A DNA stretch of 64,000 nucleotides from an uncultured Prevotella sp. (GTDB lineage: Bacteria; Bacteroidota; Bacteroidia; Bacteroidales; Bacteroidaceae). Positions 31,864 to 41,450 of the stretch are shown here, piece by piece. The stretch is from NCBI GenBank assembly GCA_958369755.1, contig CATXJC010000001.1, positions 26,215 to 90,214 on the forward strand, given 5' to 3'. The notes under the pieces were generated by a model, which saw nothing but the letters and a program-made list of their open reading frames with translations, was not told the origin of the DNA and did not search any database. Position numbers and translations under genes: made by a program. How positions within the stretch are numbered: the stretch's first letter is position 1; each line of letters starts with the position of its first letter.

Positions 31864-34752
31864 ATGGAACAGATACCTTTTCAGATAGAAGCCGTTGATA
31901 AACTGGTGGCTAATATAAAGCGATTATGGGGACATAGAGATTGCCAGATTCCTGTTGTACTGAAAGCTCCTACAGGAAGCGGTAAGACTTATATGACTCA
32001 GAAAATGATTTGCGAGATGGCAGAACAGCCAGATTGGGATAGAGAGGTGGCTTATGTATGGATCACATTCTCAGACGACCTCGCCATGCAGAGCAAGCAT
32101 AAGTTTGATGTCTACTTCCCTACGAGTAAGCATGGTCGATTGTTGACGATAGAAGATTTTAGCCTTGGGGCTCTGCAGAAAAACGATGTGCTTTTCATCA
32201 ACTGGCAAAAACTGGTGAGCGAGAAAGCCGGAAACCGTATATACAGACGACCGGAAAATCCAGATGAGCGACATGAGAGTAGAGTATACTTCGAGGATTT
32301 TGTAGAGAATACCCATGCCAACGGCGTGGAAATAGTATTTATAATCGACGAGTGCCATCTGAATGTAACCGAAGCTGCTAATCGTGACGTGATTAGCAAA
32401 CTCGACCCGAAAATCTGCATTCATGTCTCTGCTACTCCGCCTCCTGAAGTGATGGTAAAAGCTGCAGATTATGACTCGAATGTGGTAATAAAGCATGAAG
32501 ATGTGGTAGCACAAGGGCTGATTAAGGAGAGCATCGTTACCCAGACGAAAGAGGATTTGGATAAATATCAAGGCGAAGATGAAGATCATGTCCTGCTGAA
32601 ACTTGCTATCGAAAAGCGCAGGGAACTTAAAGCGGAGATTGAGGCCTTCGGCAAAAACGTCAATCCGCTAGTTATTATCCAGTTGCCAAATGATGATGAA
32701 ACCTTGATAGAACAGGGGCAGCCTACCAAGGAAGAGATAACGAAAGAATATCTTATCTCGCAGGGGATAAAGGCAAACAGAATTGCATCTTGGTTTACTG
32801 GTAAGGCTAAGCCTGAGGGGCTGGAACGGAATGATAGCGAATACGAATACCTTCTGTTTAAAACTGCAGCCGGTACAGGTTGGGATTGTCCCCGTGCTCA
32901 GATTTTAGTTATGTTTCGTGATATAAAATCTGAAATTTTCAGTACTCAGACCATCGGTAGAATTCTCCGTGTTCCAATCATGCACGAAGAAGTGTCTAAG
33001 GTTTTCCGTAATGGTTATCTTTATACCAACTTCTCACGCAAAGCTGTAACAGAGGCTGATTATGGCGGAATGGGCAACAAACCAAAAACGCTTATCTCTT
33101 ACAACAAAAAGGGGGAAGACTACATCATCGACCCGAATCTGATGACAGATATGCTGTCGCGTGTAGATTATGGAGATTTGGGTAAATCGGGTGAATTCCA
33201 ACAATGTCTGTTTGATACATTCAATTGCTATTTCGGCATTACTGATGAGGATGTGTTTGATGATGTTGTAAAAAGGAAACTAGAAACTAAAGGACTCTAC
33301 TTGAAGGGAAATTTAGCGCATGAGATAGTTTCAGATGCTCAATTCTATGATTACGAAAATATTGGAATCAACCTCAAGGAAGCTAAAGGGGTAGAGCGCG
33401 AGTGGAGTAGGAGTGATGTGCAGAAACTCTTTACTTTCACTTTGGTGGAAATCCTGCGTTCGCAATCAGATAATGATTGTAAGGTGGGAAACATCGTGCG
33501 TTCTGTTCCAACTTTGAAAAGTGCCATACGCTTGTGGTTCAAGTATTATGCTCTAAAGAATGAAGACGAAGACAAATGGTATCGTATTTTCTTGCATGAT
33601 GCATTAAACGGTTCTGCTTCAAGTATATTCAGACGCCTTATCACGGAAACGCTTAAGGCATACCATCCTTTGCTCGAAGAACAATTACGTAAGCGCAGAG
33701 AGGAAAACCGAAAGCGGCAGAGTGTTCCTTTTGTCTTGAAGAAGATGTATTCTTATACAGAAGAACATGATGAGTTGACGGAGCAGAAATGCCTGTTGCA
33801 TCCTTTCTTCTTGGGCCAAAACTATACTGGCAGAAAAACGGAAGAGAGTTTTTACAAGTATCTTGAGGGTCAGGATGGTATAGAATGGTGGTTTAAGAAT
33901 GGAGATAGTGGTAAGGATTGGCTTGCCATTCGTTATTTCAGCGAAGAACGCAACGAAGAAGCACTTTTCTATCCCGACTGGATTTTCAAAAAGAAGAATG
34001 GTACTATCGGCATCTTTGACACCAAAGGAGGTCAGACGGCTGCATCTAAAGACACGAAAAACAAGGCTGAGGCTTTGCAGAAGCGTCTTTCTATGTTGAA
34101 CAACTTGGCTGAAGGCAGAATAAATTACGTTGGCGGTATTGTAATAGCTGCTAATGGTACATGGTATTATAATGATAATGAGGAATATGCCTATCAGCCT
34201 GGTAGTACAGATGGTTGGAAAATGATGCAGGATATGTTTGATGTGCTTATGGATGGGGACAGCTTGAATACAGCAATTCTTCATAGCATCTCTCCTTCCG
34301 ACCGCTTCACCCGTTTCCTCCCTCTGTATTCCATCCAAGCTGCCTGTGGTTACTTCGATAAATATGAGGAGCCGGAGACGGAAGGATGGGTGGATGTATC
34401 CTCATTACCATTCACTCCAAATAGGGAAATGTTCGTGGTTCATGCCAAGGGCAACTCGATGCTGCCGAAAATTAAGGATGGAGACTTGTGCGTGTTTGAA
34501 CGTTATCATGGAGGTTCAAGGGAGGGAGAAATCGTACTCTCGCAGGTGAATGAATATTACGAGGAATATGGCGGAAAATATACCATCAAAAAGTTTCATA
34601 GCGAGAAAACTGTGAACGAAGAAGGGGTGGAAGTTCATTCAAAAATAGAACTGCAGCCACTCAATAAAGATGGCTTCCAGGCCATAGAAATCCCGGAAGA
34701 TAATGAAGCCAAGATTGCTACCATCGGCGTTTTGAAATACATTATCTGCTAA
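31864..34752 (+). CDS. Type III restriction enzyme Res fused to a UmuD/LexA-like S24 peptidase domain
   Basis: 962-aa protein. The helicase part has Walker A PTGSGKT (Lys41), DECH box Asp162-His165, SATPPPE and QTIGRILRVP (motif VI). The nuclease part has YPDWIF (Asp705) and IGIFDTKGG (Asp719, Lys721), a PD-(D/E)XK site. From about residue 820 a domain not normal for Res begins: a Cys828-Gly829 cleavage-site-like AACGYF, then HAKGNSMLPKIKDGDL (Ser865) and YTIKKF (Lys909). The 36-residue gap from Gly829 to Ser865 equals that of LexA and UmuD. Thus a seemingly complete self-cleaving domain caps the restriction enzyme, suggesting control by RecA filaments or DNA damage. Self-cleavage is inference. 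Confidence 0.93.
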   Translation: MEQIPFQIEAVDKLVANIKRLWGHRDCQIPVVLKAPTGSGKTYMTQKMICEMAEQPDWDREVAYVWITFSDDLAMQSKHKFDVYFPTSKHGRLLTIEDFSLGALQKNDVLFINWQKLVSEKAGNRIYRRPENPDERHESRVYFEDFVENTHANGVEIVFIIDECHLNVTEAANRDVISKLDPKICIHVSATPPPEVMVKAADYDSNVVIKHEDVVAQGLIKESIVTQTKEDLDKYQGEDEDHVLLKLAIEKRRELKAEIEAFGKNVNPLVIIQLPNDDETLIEQGQPTKEEITKEYLISQGIKANRIASWFTGKAKPEGLERNDSEYEYLLFKTAAGTGWDCPRAQILVMFRDIKSEIFSTQTIGRILRVPIMHEEVSKVFRNGYLYTNFSRKAVTEADYGGMGNKPKTLISYNKKGEDYIIDPNLMTDMLSRVDYGDLGKSGEFQQCLFDTFNCYFGITDEDVFDDVVKRKLETKGLYLKGNLAHEIVSDAQFYDYENIGINLKEAKGVEREWSRSDVQKLFTFTLVEILRSQSDNDCKVGNIVRSVPTLKSAIRLWFKYYALKNEDEDKWYRIFLHDALNGSASSIFRRLITETLKAYHPLLEEQLRKRREENRKRQSVPFVLKKMYSYTEEHDELTEQKCLLHPFFLGQNYTGRKTEESFYKYLEGQDGIEWWFKNGDSGKDWLAIRYFSEERNEEALFYPDWIFKKKNGTIGIFDTKGGQTAASKDTKNKAEALQKRLSMLNNLAEGRINYVGGIVIAANGTWYYNDNEEYAYQPGSTDGWKMMQDMFDVLMDGDSLNTAILHSISPSDRFTRFLPLYSIQAACGYFDKYEEPETEGWVDVSSLPFTPNREMFVVHAKGNSMLPKIKDGDLCVFERYHGGSREGEIVLSQVNEYYEEYGGKYTIKKFHSEKTVNEEGVEVHSKIELQPLNKDGFQAIEIPEDNEAKIATIGVLKYIIC

Positions 34753-34756
34753 AGAT

Positions 34757-34814
34757 AAAAGGGCAAAGGCATTACCTATCATCAGGTAAATACTTTTGCC
34801 CTTTCTCTTTATTT
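34757..34814. terminator. Terminator between res and the AAA/nuclease gene
   Basis: Stem AAAAGGGCAAA / TTTTGCCCTTT with an inner TACCT / AGGTA stem, followed by T-rich sequence on the plus strand; the A-rich left side gives T's on the minus strand too. It ends inside the last codons of the convergent gene. Confidence 0.85.
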
Positions 34815-36575
34815 TACCTCCTCGCACATCGCCATCTCTGCGCCACGATAAATAACAACGAGCTGATGAAGCTTCGTTCTCTTTACTGATTCGCGCACGA
34901 TGTCGCTATCGGCGTAGCGCCTTATCTGAGCAGAGGCTTCCTCGAAGAGATGGTTCAACTGCTCATCGCTGGTGCCCGGCTTACAATATTTCAGCTCCAC
35001 GATGTAGGAATCTTCCATGTCCTTATAAATGTCGCAGAGGGGTAGGAGGAATATGTCGGCATAACCGCCATCGTTGTCAAGTTCTGAGATGGGACGGTAG
35101 AACTTGCATTGGCTCGTCATCGCCAGGGTGAAACCATGAACGTAGGCCTCGCCCTTCTGCTTGTCGCGCTGGGAAGAGAAGCGCTTCAGGCAATCGGCTA
35201 TGTAGGCGAAGTAGGGCTTGAATGCGCCTTCGTAGGCAAGCTTGCTCTCCAGTTGGGTCTTGTCGTATTGCTCAAATGTGAGGTCATTCTCCTTATAGGT
35301 ATCCAGCAGATAGGTGTACATTTGGTCTCGTACCACCTCGTTGGGAACCACAAAGCGGGTGTTGCCCTGGTAGGTGCCGCCTATCGTTACCATGCCGAAA
35401 TAGAAGAGCAGACTCAGAAAATTGTCCGGGTCGTTGATGCGCTCGGCGGGGAAATTCTCCATCAGGGTTCCCGTGGTGAATCCCTTGGTTACAATATCCT
35501 GTATGATGCTGGCATCGTGGGCAAACTCCTTATCGTGGCGGATGAGCATGCGGATCTTGTCGTAATCGATGCGGATGTTGGTTTCCAACATGCTATCAGG
35601 AATATCATAATCGTTGCGAATGTAATTGTCCACAAAATTGAGCACCATCACGGAGTTGTACATGGTTGTCTTGCCATATCTTCTGATGCTGAAACAATAA
35701 TTATCAAACCATGGTTTCATCACTTCTATAAGCTCATCCACGCTATGGCGGAATGGCAGCACGCTAGAGTAATAAGCCAGCATTTCACGTACTTCATCCT
35801 CGGTAAATCCTACCATCTCGTTGAACTCAGGAGATAGGGAATAGTTGGTTCCAATGTTGAAACCGCTGGTCAGATCATCCATGGTTACGGGGCTTACTCC
35901 TGTAACGAAGACTCTACCCAACGAATCTCCTGCAGCTCCCTTGATTGTGTCGAAGAAATGGCGCAAATATCCCTCGCCGTGAGTCTGCTCGCGGTATCGG
36001 GTTTCATGCTCTTTGTGGGCAAGAATCTGATTGGTAAAATGATCGTACTCATCGATGAAGAGATAAATCTTCAAGCCTGTTTCAGCACATTTGTCGCATA
36101 GAAATCCCAATTGGGCAACGGCATCTTCCTTCTGGTTCATCTCTTCCTTTATGCCCGGTGGCAACAGGTGGGCGTATCTGCTGCAGAAGGAATTAAACTT
36201 GTTGTTGCAATGGGCATCAAGTCCCTTTTTATAATTATCCAATCCTGCTGAAATCATGGCAAAATTCAGATGCAGGATAAGATAACTGTTGCGTTCGGGG
36301 GTAGGATTTTCTCCGATGTAAAGTTTCCCGAAGAGGCTTTCGAACTGATCTTTCTTATTGATGTCGTAATAGTTTTCGAGCATGGAGATTGTAAGGCTCT
36401 TTCCGAAACGGCGAGGGCGTATGAAGAAGAAATATTTGTTTGATTCTTCTATATTCTCAATGAAAGGAGTCTTGTCAACAAAGTAGCAATCTTCCTTGAT
36501 AACATCCTCGAAATTCTGCATTCCATAAGGGATGCGCTTGCGATAGATTCGCTTTTGTCTTTCTATTTTTGCCAT
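34809..36575 (-). CDS. AAA-ATPase-like protein with C-terminal PD-(D/E)XK domain (DUF1703-like)
   Basis: 588-aa protein of a family abundant in Bacteroidota. The ATG at 36575 is chosen; upstream residues of the longer frame look non-coding. N-terminal: IPYGMQNFEDVIKEDCYFVD, then RPRRFGKS (53-60), which acts as the P-loop of this family, and IYLFIDEYDHFTNQ (Walker B-like). The C-terminus has GGYADIFL followed by SYIVELKYCK, the D...E-x-K nuclease-like core. Function is unknown; proposals include defence or mobile-element upkeep. It is convergent with res and has its own promoter. Confidence 0.88.
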   Translation of the reverse strand: MAKIERQKRIYRKRIPYGMQNFEDVIKEDCYFVDKTPFIENIEESNKYFFFIRPRRFGKSLTISMLENYYDINKKDQFESLFGKLYIGENPTPERNSYLILHLNFAMISAGLDNYKKGLDAHCNNKFNSFCSRYAHLLPPGIKEEMNQKEDAVAQLGFLCDKCAETGLKIYLFIDEYDHFTNQILAHKEHETRYREQTHGEGYLRHFFDTIKGAAGDSLGRVFVTGVSPVTMDDLTSGFNIGTNYSLSPEFNEMVGFTEDEVREMLAYYSSVLPFRHSVDELIEVMKPWFDNYCFSIRRYGKTTMYNSVMVLNFVDNYIRNDYDIPDSMLETNIRIDYDKIRMLIRHDKEFAHDASIIQDIVTKGFTTGTLMENFPAERINDPDNFLSLLFYFGMVTIGGTYQGNTRFVVPNEVVRDQMYTYLLDTYKENDLTFEQYDKTQLESKLAYEGAFKPYFAYIADCLKRFSSQRDKQKGEAYVHGFTLAMTSQCKFYRPISELDNDGGYADIFLLPLCDIYKDMEDSYIVELKYCKPGTSDEQLNHLFEEASAQIRRYADSDIVRESVKRTKLHQLVVIYRGAEMAMCEEVK

Positions 36576-36605
36576 AATCGAAACCAACTTTTTGTTTTTA
36601 TGCCG

Positions 36606-36637
36606 CAAAGTTAAGATTATTATTTGGAATAAGCAAA
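36606..36637 (-). promoter_or_regulatory. Promoter of the AAA/nuclease gene (TTTG-N20-TAACTTTG)
   Basis: Minus-strand TTTG (36634-36637), 20 bp, TAACTTTG (36606-36613); both elements exact. Leader about 25 nt. Between 36638 and 36794 nothing further is recognised. Confidence 0.75.
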
Positions 36638-36794
36638 GTTTTTTGAGCATTTTTCTTGGTGGTTTATCAAAAATGTGTTATTTAGCGCAGGAAAACTGAA
36701 GGAACCTGAATGACATGTGTAACAGACGTGTTTTGACCCCCTTTTTTTACTTTCCTCTTTTTAATCCTAACCGGTATTATGGTAAATAGACATT

Positions 36795-36854
36795 ATAAGA
36801 TAAAGAAAGAGGTGAAATTTGGAGCCTGAAAATGGAACCTGTTCACCCCTTTCT
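36795..36854 (-). terminator. Terminator of the Cus efflux operon
   Basis: Minus-strand stem AGAAAGGGGTGAA / TTCACCTCTTTCT (arms 36842-36854 and 36804-36816, 12 of 13 matching) followed by TTTATCTTATAA. A second hairpin, CTGTTCTGAGAT / ATCTCAGAACAG (36885-36896, 36924-36935), sits just after the TolC-like gene's stop and may protect the mRNA end. Confidence 0.75.
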
Positions 36855-36939
36855 GATCATTTCATTCTTTTACTTCCTTTCTGCCTGTTCTGAGATTAAT
36901 TCTCATTTCAATCAAAAAGAAATATCTCAGAACAGAATC

Positions 36940-38229
36940 TTACATCATGCCCGTAAGCCGCTGGATGGCGATGACTGCCTGGTTGTATTCATTAATCGCA
37001 TCAGCATGCTTCATCAGAACATCGATGGTTTCCTCGATGGCATTCACGTATTCTACATACGAAATTTCGCCATTTTCATATTCTATCGCACTCAACTTCG
37101 AAATCTGCGCAGAATGAGCCTGGTTGTTCTGCTCGTAATATTTCAGACGATTGGATGCTGCCTGCAGGCGCTTCGTACAGAGACGGTATTCGCGCTCTTT
37201 TTCTATCTGTTCCTGACGCATTTCGATTTCAGCCAATTCGCGGTCTTTCTGGGCTGCCTTAACCTTCGCCTTCGTAGAACCATAAAATAAAGGAATGCCT
37301 ACGCCAATCTCAAAACCGAAGAAATTGCCCTCAGCAAATCTCGAACGGTCTATGTTGTATGGATTCCAACTGGAAATGACACATTGGGTGCGCAAAGATA
37401 AGGATAAACTCGGAGCAAAACCTGATTTGACTGCCTTGATTTCCTTATCGAGAGCGATGAGTTTATCCTGCCGGTAAATGCCGTCGGCAGACTGCTGATA
37501 ATGATAGGAACTGAGATTCTGGGCTGCGATGGCCGAGAGATTCTCTTCTGCCGGTTTTACGGGCTCCTGCGTGTTGAGCTGCGACATGAGGTCGATTTGC
37601 AGACGCTCGATTTCGCTCTTCACATCAGCCATTTCCAAGCGGTTTTCGTTGCATTTGCGGTCGGCTGAGAGATATTCCAGCTGGCGGCTCTCTCCTGCCT
37701 TGTAACGCATTTCTGCTATCTTGCTGTAACGCTCTAATACAGAGTCGATTCGCAGCAATATCTGGAGTCTGTGAGACTGATAAAGCATCTGATAATAGGT
37801 GTTGGCGATTTCAGCCTTCAGTTGCTGGTTGACCACATTCAAGCGGCTCTTTTCTGCCTGGGTTTCAGCCTTGAGCTGGTTGCGGCGCGAGGCGTAGACG
37901 GTAGGAAAATCGAGGCTTTGGGTAAAGGTAAAGCCGTTGTCCGATTCGCCTCCCGTGGCTGGGTTTTGCGAGAAGGAAACCTCGGTTTTATCCAGCTCCC
38001 AAGCCGTGCCTTGCATCACCTGCGCACGCTCTACCGACTTCTTTCCAGCCTGCATCTGAAGGTTCTGTCGGGCAGCCAAATCGAAACATTCCTGCAGGGT
38101 AACTTTCTTGCCCGCAATATGAGCATCAAAATGCTGGGCTACAGCTGTGACTGGCAGCAGGAGAAGGATGGCGGCAAAGCAAGCCACCACCCTATTTTCT
38201 GTTATTTTTATTCTGTTCATTATTTTCAT
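36940..38229 (-). CDS. TolC/CusC-type outer-membrane efflux protein
   Basis: 429-aa outer-membrane channel subunit of the RND metal-efflux system. The start at 38229 (or Met4 at 38220) begins a signal peptide, NRIKITENRVVACFAAILLL, with VTAVAQ at the cleavage region; the longer open frame overlaps the RND gene and is not used. The mature protein has two OEP-type repeats, seen in TLQECFDLAARQNLQMQAG and later LDKEIKAVKSGFAPSLSLSL and VGIPLFYGSTKAKVKAA, with long coiled-coil helices. It is 11 bp after the RND pump gene. Confidence 0.9.
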   Translation of the reverse strand: MKIMNRIKITENRVVACFAAILLLLPVTAVAQHFDAHIAGKKVTLQECFDLAARQNLQMQAGKKSVERAQVMQGTAWELDKTEVSFSQNPATGGESDNGFTFTQSLDFPTVYASRRNQLKAETQAEKSRLNVVNQQLKAEIANTYYQMLYQSHRLQILLRIDSVLERYSKIAEMRYKAGESRQLEYLSADRKCNENRLEMADVKSEIERLQIDLMSQLNTQEPVKPAEENLSAIAAQNLSSYHYQQSADGIYRQDKLIALDKEIKAVKSGFAPSLSLSLRTQCVISSWNPYNIDRSRFAEGNFFGFEIGVGIPLFYGSTKAKVKAAQKDRELAEIEMRQEQIEKEREYRLCTKRLQAASNRLKYYEQNNQAHSAQISKLSAIEYENGEISYVEYVNAIEETIDVLMKHADAINEYNQAVIAIQRLTGMM

Positions 38230-38240
38230 ATCTTGAAATC

Positions 38241-41200
38241 TTACTTTTTCGTAAACAGCTTGTAGATGGCTGGCAGAACCAGGAGCGTGAGAAGAGTGCT
38301 GGTAATGAGACCGCCAATTACAACCGTGGCTAGAGGACGCTGGACTTCTGCTCCGTCGCCATGGGATAAAGCCATCGGGAGGAAACCCATAGAAGCTACC
38401 AGAGCCGTCATCAGAACCGGACGGAGACGTATCATGCAACTGTCAATAATTCTTTTCTGAATAACAGCCGACCTACTTACGTCATCTTCCGCAGAAACCG
38501 TAGCCGTCTGCTTCTGCATCTGGTTCATCTGACCTATCAGCACGATGCTGTTGAGAACAGCCACACCAAAGAGGGCGATGAAACCTACGCCCGCCGAAAT
38601 ACTGAAAGGCATTCCGCGCAACCAGAGCGCCCAGACGCCACCTATCGCAGCAAGCGGAATGGCGGAGAACACGAAGAGTGATTCGCGCAGATTCTTGACC
38701 GTGGCATAGAGTAGCAGCAGAATGATGATGAGCGCTACCGGAACCACGATAAGCAGGCGCTGGGTGGCACTCTGAAGATTCTCAAACTCGCCACCATAAT
38801 TATAATAGTAGCCCTCAGGCAGCTTCAGTTTCTCATCAAGAATGGACTGAATATCCTTCACGGTACTCTGCACGTCCCTACCCTTCACGTTGAAACCTAC
38901 GTAGATGCGGCGGGCGCCATTCTCATGAGAAACCTGAGCCGGAGCCGGTTCGTAAATCACATCAGCCAACTGGGAAAGCGGAATGCTCTCGCCACCAGCC
39001 AGCGGAATACAGAGCGACTGAAGCGACTGGAAGTTGCGCTCCTTAGGGTCAAGACGCAGGACGATGTCAAATTTTTTATCGCCTTCGTAAACTGCTCCAG
39101 CCGTAGCGCCCGCAAAGGTGGTTTCAAGAATGCGGTTGATTTCGTCAACAGTTACCCCATAAGCCGCCATGCGTTCATGGTTGTATTTTACCTGAATCTG
39201 AGGCAATCCGGAAACCTCTTCAACGAAGATTCCACTCACGCCCGGCACATTCTTTATCATACGAGAAACCTTATCAGCCTGCTGGATAAGCACATCTAGA
39301 TTGTCACCAAAAATCTTAATCGCCACATCCTGCTTGATGCCCGTAAGCAACTCGTTGTTGCGCATCTGGATAGGCTGCGAAATCTCAGCCTCCAAGCCCG
39401 GAATCGTCTTCAGGGTTTCTTCCATCTTCTCCATCAGCTCGGCGGTAGTTTCTGCCGAAGTCCATTCGGCTTTCGGCTTGAGCGCCACCATGATGTCGGC
39501 TCTTTCTACCGGCATCGGATCGGTAGGAATCTCGGCGCTACCTATGCGGCTCACCACCTGCTTGATTTCAGGATATTCAGCCTTCAGAAGTTTCTCCGCC
39601 TTGGAGCAGCTCTCTACCATCTGCGAGAGCGACGTGCCTTGCGACATGGTCATTTCTACCGCAAAATCGCCCTCTTCCAGGCTCGGAATGAATTCTCCAC
39701 CCAGGAAATGGAAGGCTACGGCACTCATGCAGAAGAGCGAAACGGCGCCGGTAATCACATCCTTATATCGCGCCAAGACCCATTCCAGAACCGGTCGGTA
39801 CCAGCCCTGCAATTTCCCTATCATTCTGTCGCTGAAGGTTTTACGCACATGCCCCTTCTTGCTCAGGAAGAGCGCACTTGCCATCGGAACATAGGTGAGC
39901 GAGAGGATGAAGGCACCCAGGATGGCGAAGAAAACGGTAAGCGCCATCGGACGGAACATCTTGCCCTCGATGCCCACAAGCGTCATCAGCGGAATGTAAA
40001 CTATCATGATGATGATTTCGCCAAATGCCGCACTCTTGCGGATGCGCGAAGCGGAATCATGAACCTCCTCATCCATCTCTGCCTGAGAGAAACGGATGGG
40101 AGTATCGGAAGAAATTCTCGCTCTCCGCTCTATACTCTTCACGCCCAGATGGGCCACAACAGCCTCTACGATAATGACGGCAGAATCGACTATCATACCA
40201 AAATCGATGGCTCCGAGCGACATCAGATTGCCGTCGATTCCGAAGGTCTTCATCATGCCGAAAGCAAAGAGCATGCTGAGCGGAATGACACTCGCCACAA
40301 CCAGTCCGGCCCGCCAGTTGCCCAGGAAAATAACTAGCACGAAGATGACGATGAGTCCGCCCTCAATCAGGTTTCGGGCGATGGTTCCCTCCACACGGTC
40401 AACCAGGTTGGTTCGGTCGATAAACGGTTCGATGACCACGCCCTCGGGCAGAGATTTCTGAATCTGCTCTATGCGCAACTTCACATTCCTGATAACCTCC
40501 TGAAAGTTTTCGCCTTTCAGCATGATGGCAATTCCGGCTACCACCTCGCCCTCGCCATTTCGGGTAACGGCTCCGAAACGGGTGGCGTGACCCAGCTGAA
40601 CCTTCGCCACATCACCTATCTTAACAGGAGTACCGTTCACGGTCTTGACGGCGATGTTCGCCACATCTTCCAGACTCTTCACCACGCCTATGCCGCGGAT
40701 GAAATACTGGTTAGAGTTTTCCTCTATGTAACTTCCGCCCGTGTTGGCGTTATTCTTTTCGAGCGCATCAAACACCTCGCTCACGGTAAGATTGCTGGCG
40801 TTGAGCTTATCCGTATTGATGGCCACTTCGTATTGCTTCACGTAGCCTCCCCAGCCGCTCACTTCCGCTACGCCCGGGGTTCCCGAGAGCTGCTTTCTCA
40901 CAATCCAGTCCTGGATGGTTCGCAGCTGGGTTAGCGAATATTTGTGCTCGTAACCCTTCTCGGCGCGCACGGTATAATGGTAAATCTCGCCCAGTCCGGT
41001 AGCAATCGGTCCCATCTCAGTTTCCGTATTCTTGGGCAAATCTTTCTCCACCTGGGTCAGCATCTGGCTCACCTGCGAACGTGCCCAGTAAATATCTACA
41101 TCATCATCAAAGACGAGGGTGATGACCGAGAGTCCGCTTCGCGAGATGCTTCTTCGCTCCTTGAGTTCGGGGATGTTGGCGAGTGCCATTTCTACCGGAG

Positions 41201-41399
41201 TAGTTACGTATTGCTCCACCTCCTGCGCTCCGAGCGAAGGCGCCTGAGTGATGACCTGAACCTGATTGTCGGTAATATCTGGCGTAGAATCGAAAGGAAG
41301 ATGGATGAGCGAAACGATGCCCCAGACGATGAGGGCTATCGTGAATACTCCCACCACCAGCTTGTGGCGGATGGAGTAAGTAATCAGTTTCTGAAACAT
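38241..41399 (-). CDS. CusA/CzcA-type heavy-metal RND efflux pump
   Basis: 1052-aa inner-membrane proton-driven pump; size and layout match heavy-metal RND proteins (12 TM helices, two large periplasmic loops). N-terminal IRHKLVVGVFTIALIVWGI and LPFDSTPDITDNQVQVIT are typical of the HME branch. DFGMIVDSAVIIVEA in TM4 holds the proton-relay acidic residues. Others: GEFIPSLEEGDFAVEM and VALIIILLLLYATVKNLRES. The exported ion is probably Cu+/Ag+ or Zn2+/Co2+/Cd2+; sequence alone does not decide. It is the middle gene of adaptor, pump, channel. Confidence 0.94.
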   Translation of the reverse strand: MFQKLITYSIRHKLVVGVFTIALIVWGIVSLIHLPFDSTPDITDNQVQVITQAPSLGAQEVEQYVTTPVEMALANIPELKERRSISRSGLSVITLVFDDDVDIYWARSQVSQMLTQVEKDLPKNTETEMGPIATGLGEIYHYTVRAEKGYEHKYSLTQLRTIQDWIVRKQLSGTPGVAEVSGWGGYVKQYEVAINTDKLNASNLTVSEVFDALEKNNANTGGSYIEENSNQYFIRGIGVVKSLEDVANIAVKTVNGTPVKIGDVAKVQLGHATRFGAVTRNGEGEVVAGIAIMLKGENFQEVIRNVKLRIEQIQKSLPEGVVIEPFIDRTNLVDRVEGTIARNLIEGGLIVIFVLVIFLGNWRAGLVVASVIPLSMLFAFGMMKTFGIDGNLMSLGAIDFGMIVDSAVIIVEAVVAHLGVKSIERRARISSDTPIRFSQAEMDEEVHDSASRIRKSAAFGEIIIMIVYIPLMTLVGIEGKMFRPMALTVFFAILGAFILSLTYVPMASALFLSKKGHVRKTFSDRMIGKLQGWYRPVLEWVLARYKDVITGAVSLFCMSAVAFHFLGGEFIPSLEEGDFAVEMTMSQGTSLSQMVESCSKAEKLLKAEYPEIKQVVSRIGSAEIPTDPMPVERADIMVALKPKAEWTSAETTAELMEKMEETLKTIPGLEAEISQPIQMRNNELLTGIKQDVAIKIFGDNLDVLIQQADKVSRMIKNVPGVSGIFVEEVSGLPQIQVKYNHERMAAYGVTVDEINRILETTFAGATAGAVYEGDKKFDIVLRLDPKERNFQSLQSLCIPLAGGESIPLSQLADVIYEPAPAQVSHENGARRIYVGFNVKGRDVQSTVKDIQSILDEKLKLPEGYYYNYGGEFENLQSATQRLLIVVPVALIIILLLLYATVKNLRESLFVFSAIPLAAIGGVWALWLRGMPFSISAGVGFIALFGVAVLNSIVLIGQMNQMQKQTATVSAEDDVSRSAVIQKRIIDSCMIRLRPVLMTALVASMGFLPMALSHGDGAEVQRPLATVVIGGLITSTLLTLLVLPAIYKLFTKK

Positions 41400-41450
41400 A
41401 ATCTGTCTTTCTTTTAAAAGCTCTTTATTGATGAAAAAACTTACCTTATA

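Noticed and set aside
38230..38439. N-terminal extension of the TolC-like protein
   Set aside because: The extension overlaps the end of the RND pump gene, and the signal peptide begins at 38229.
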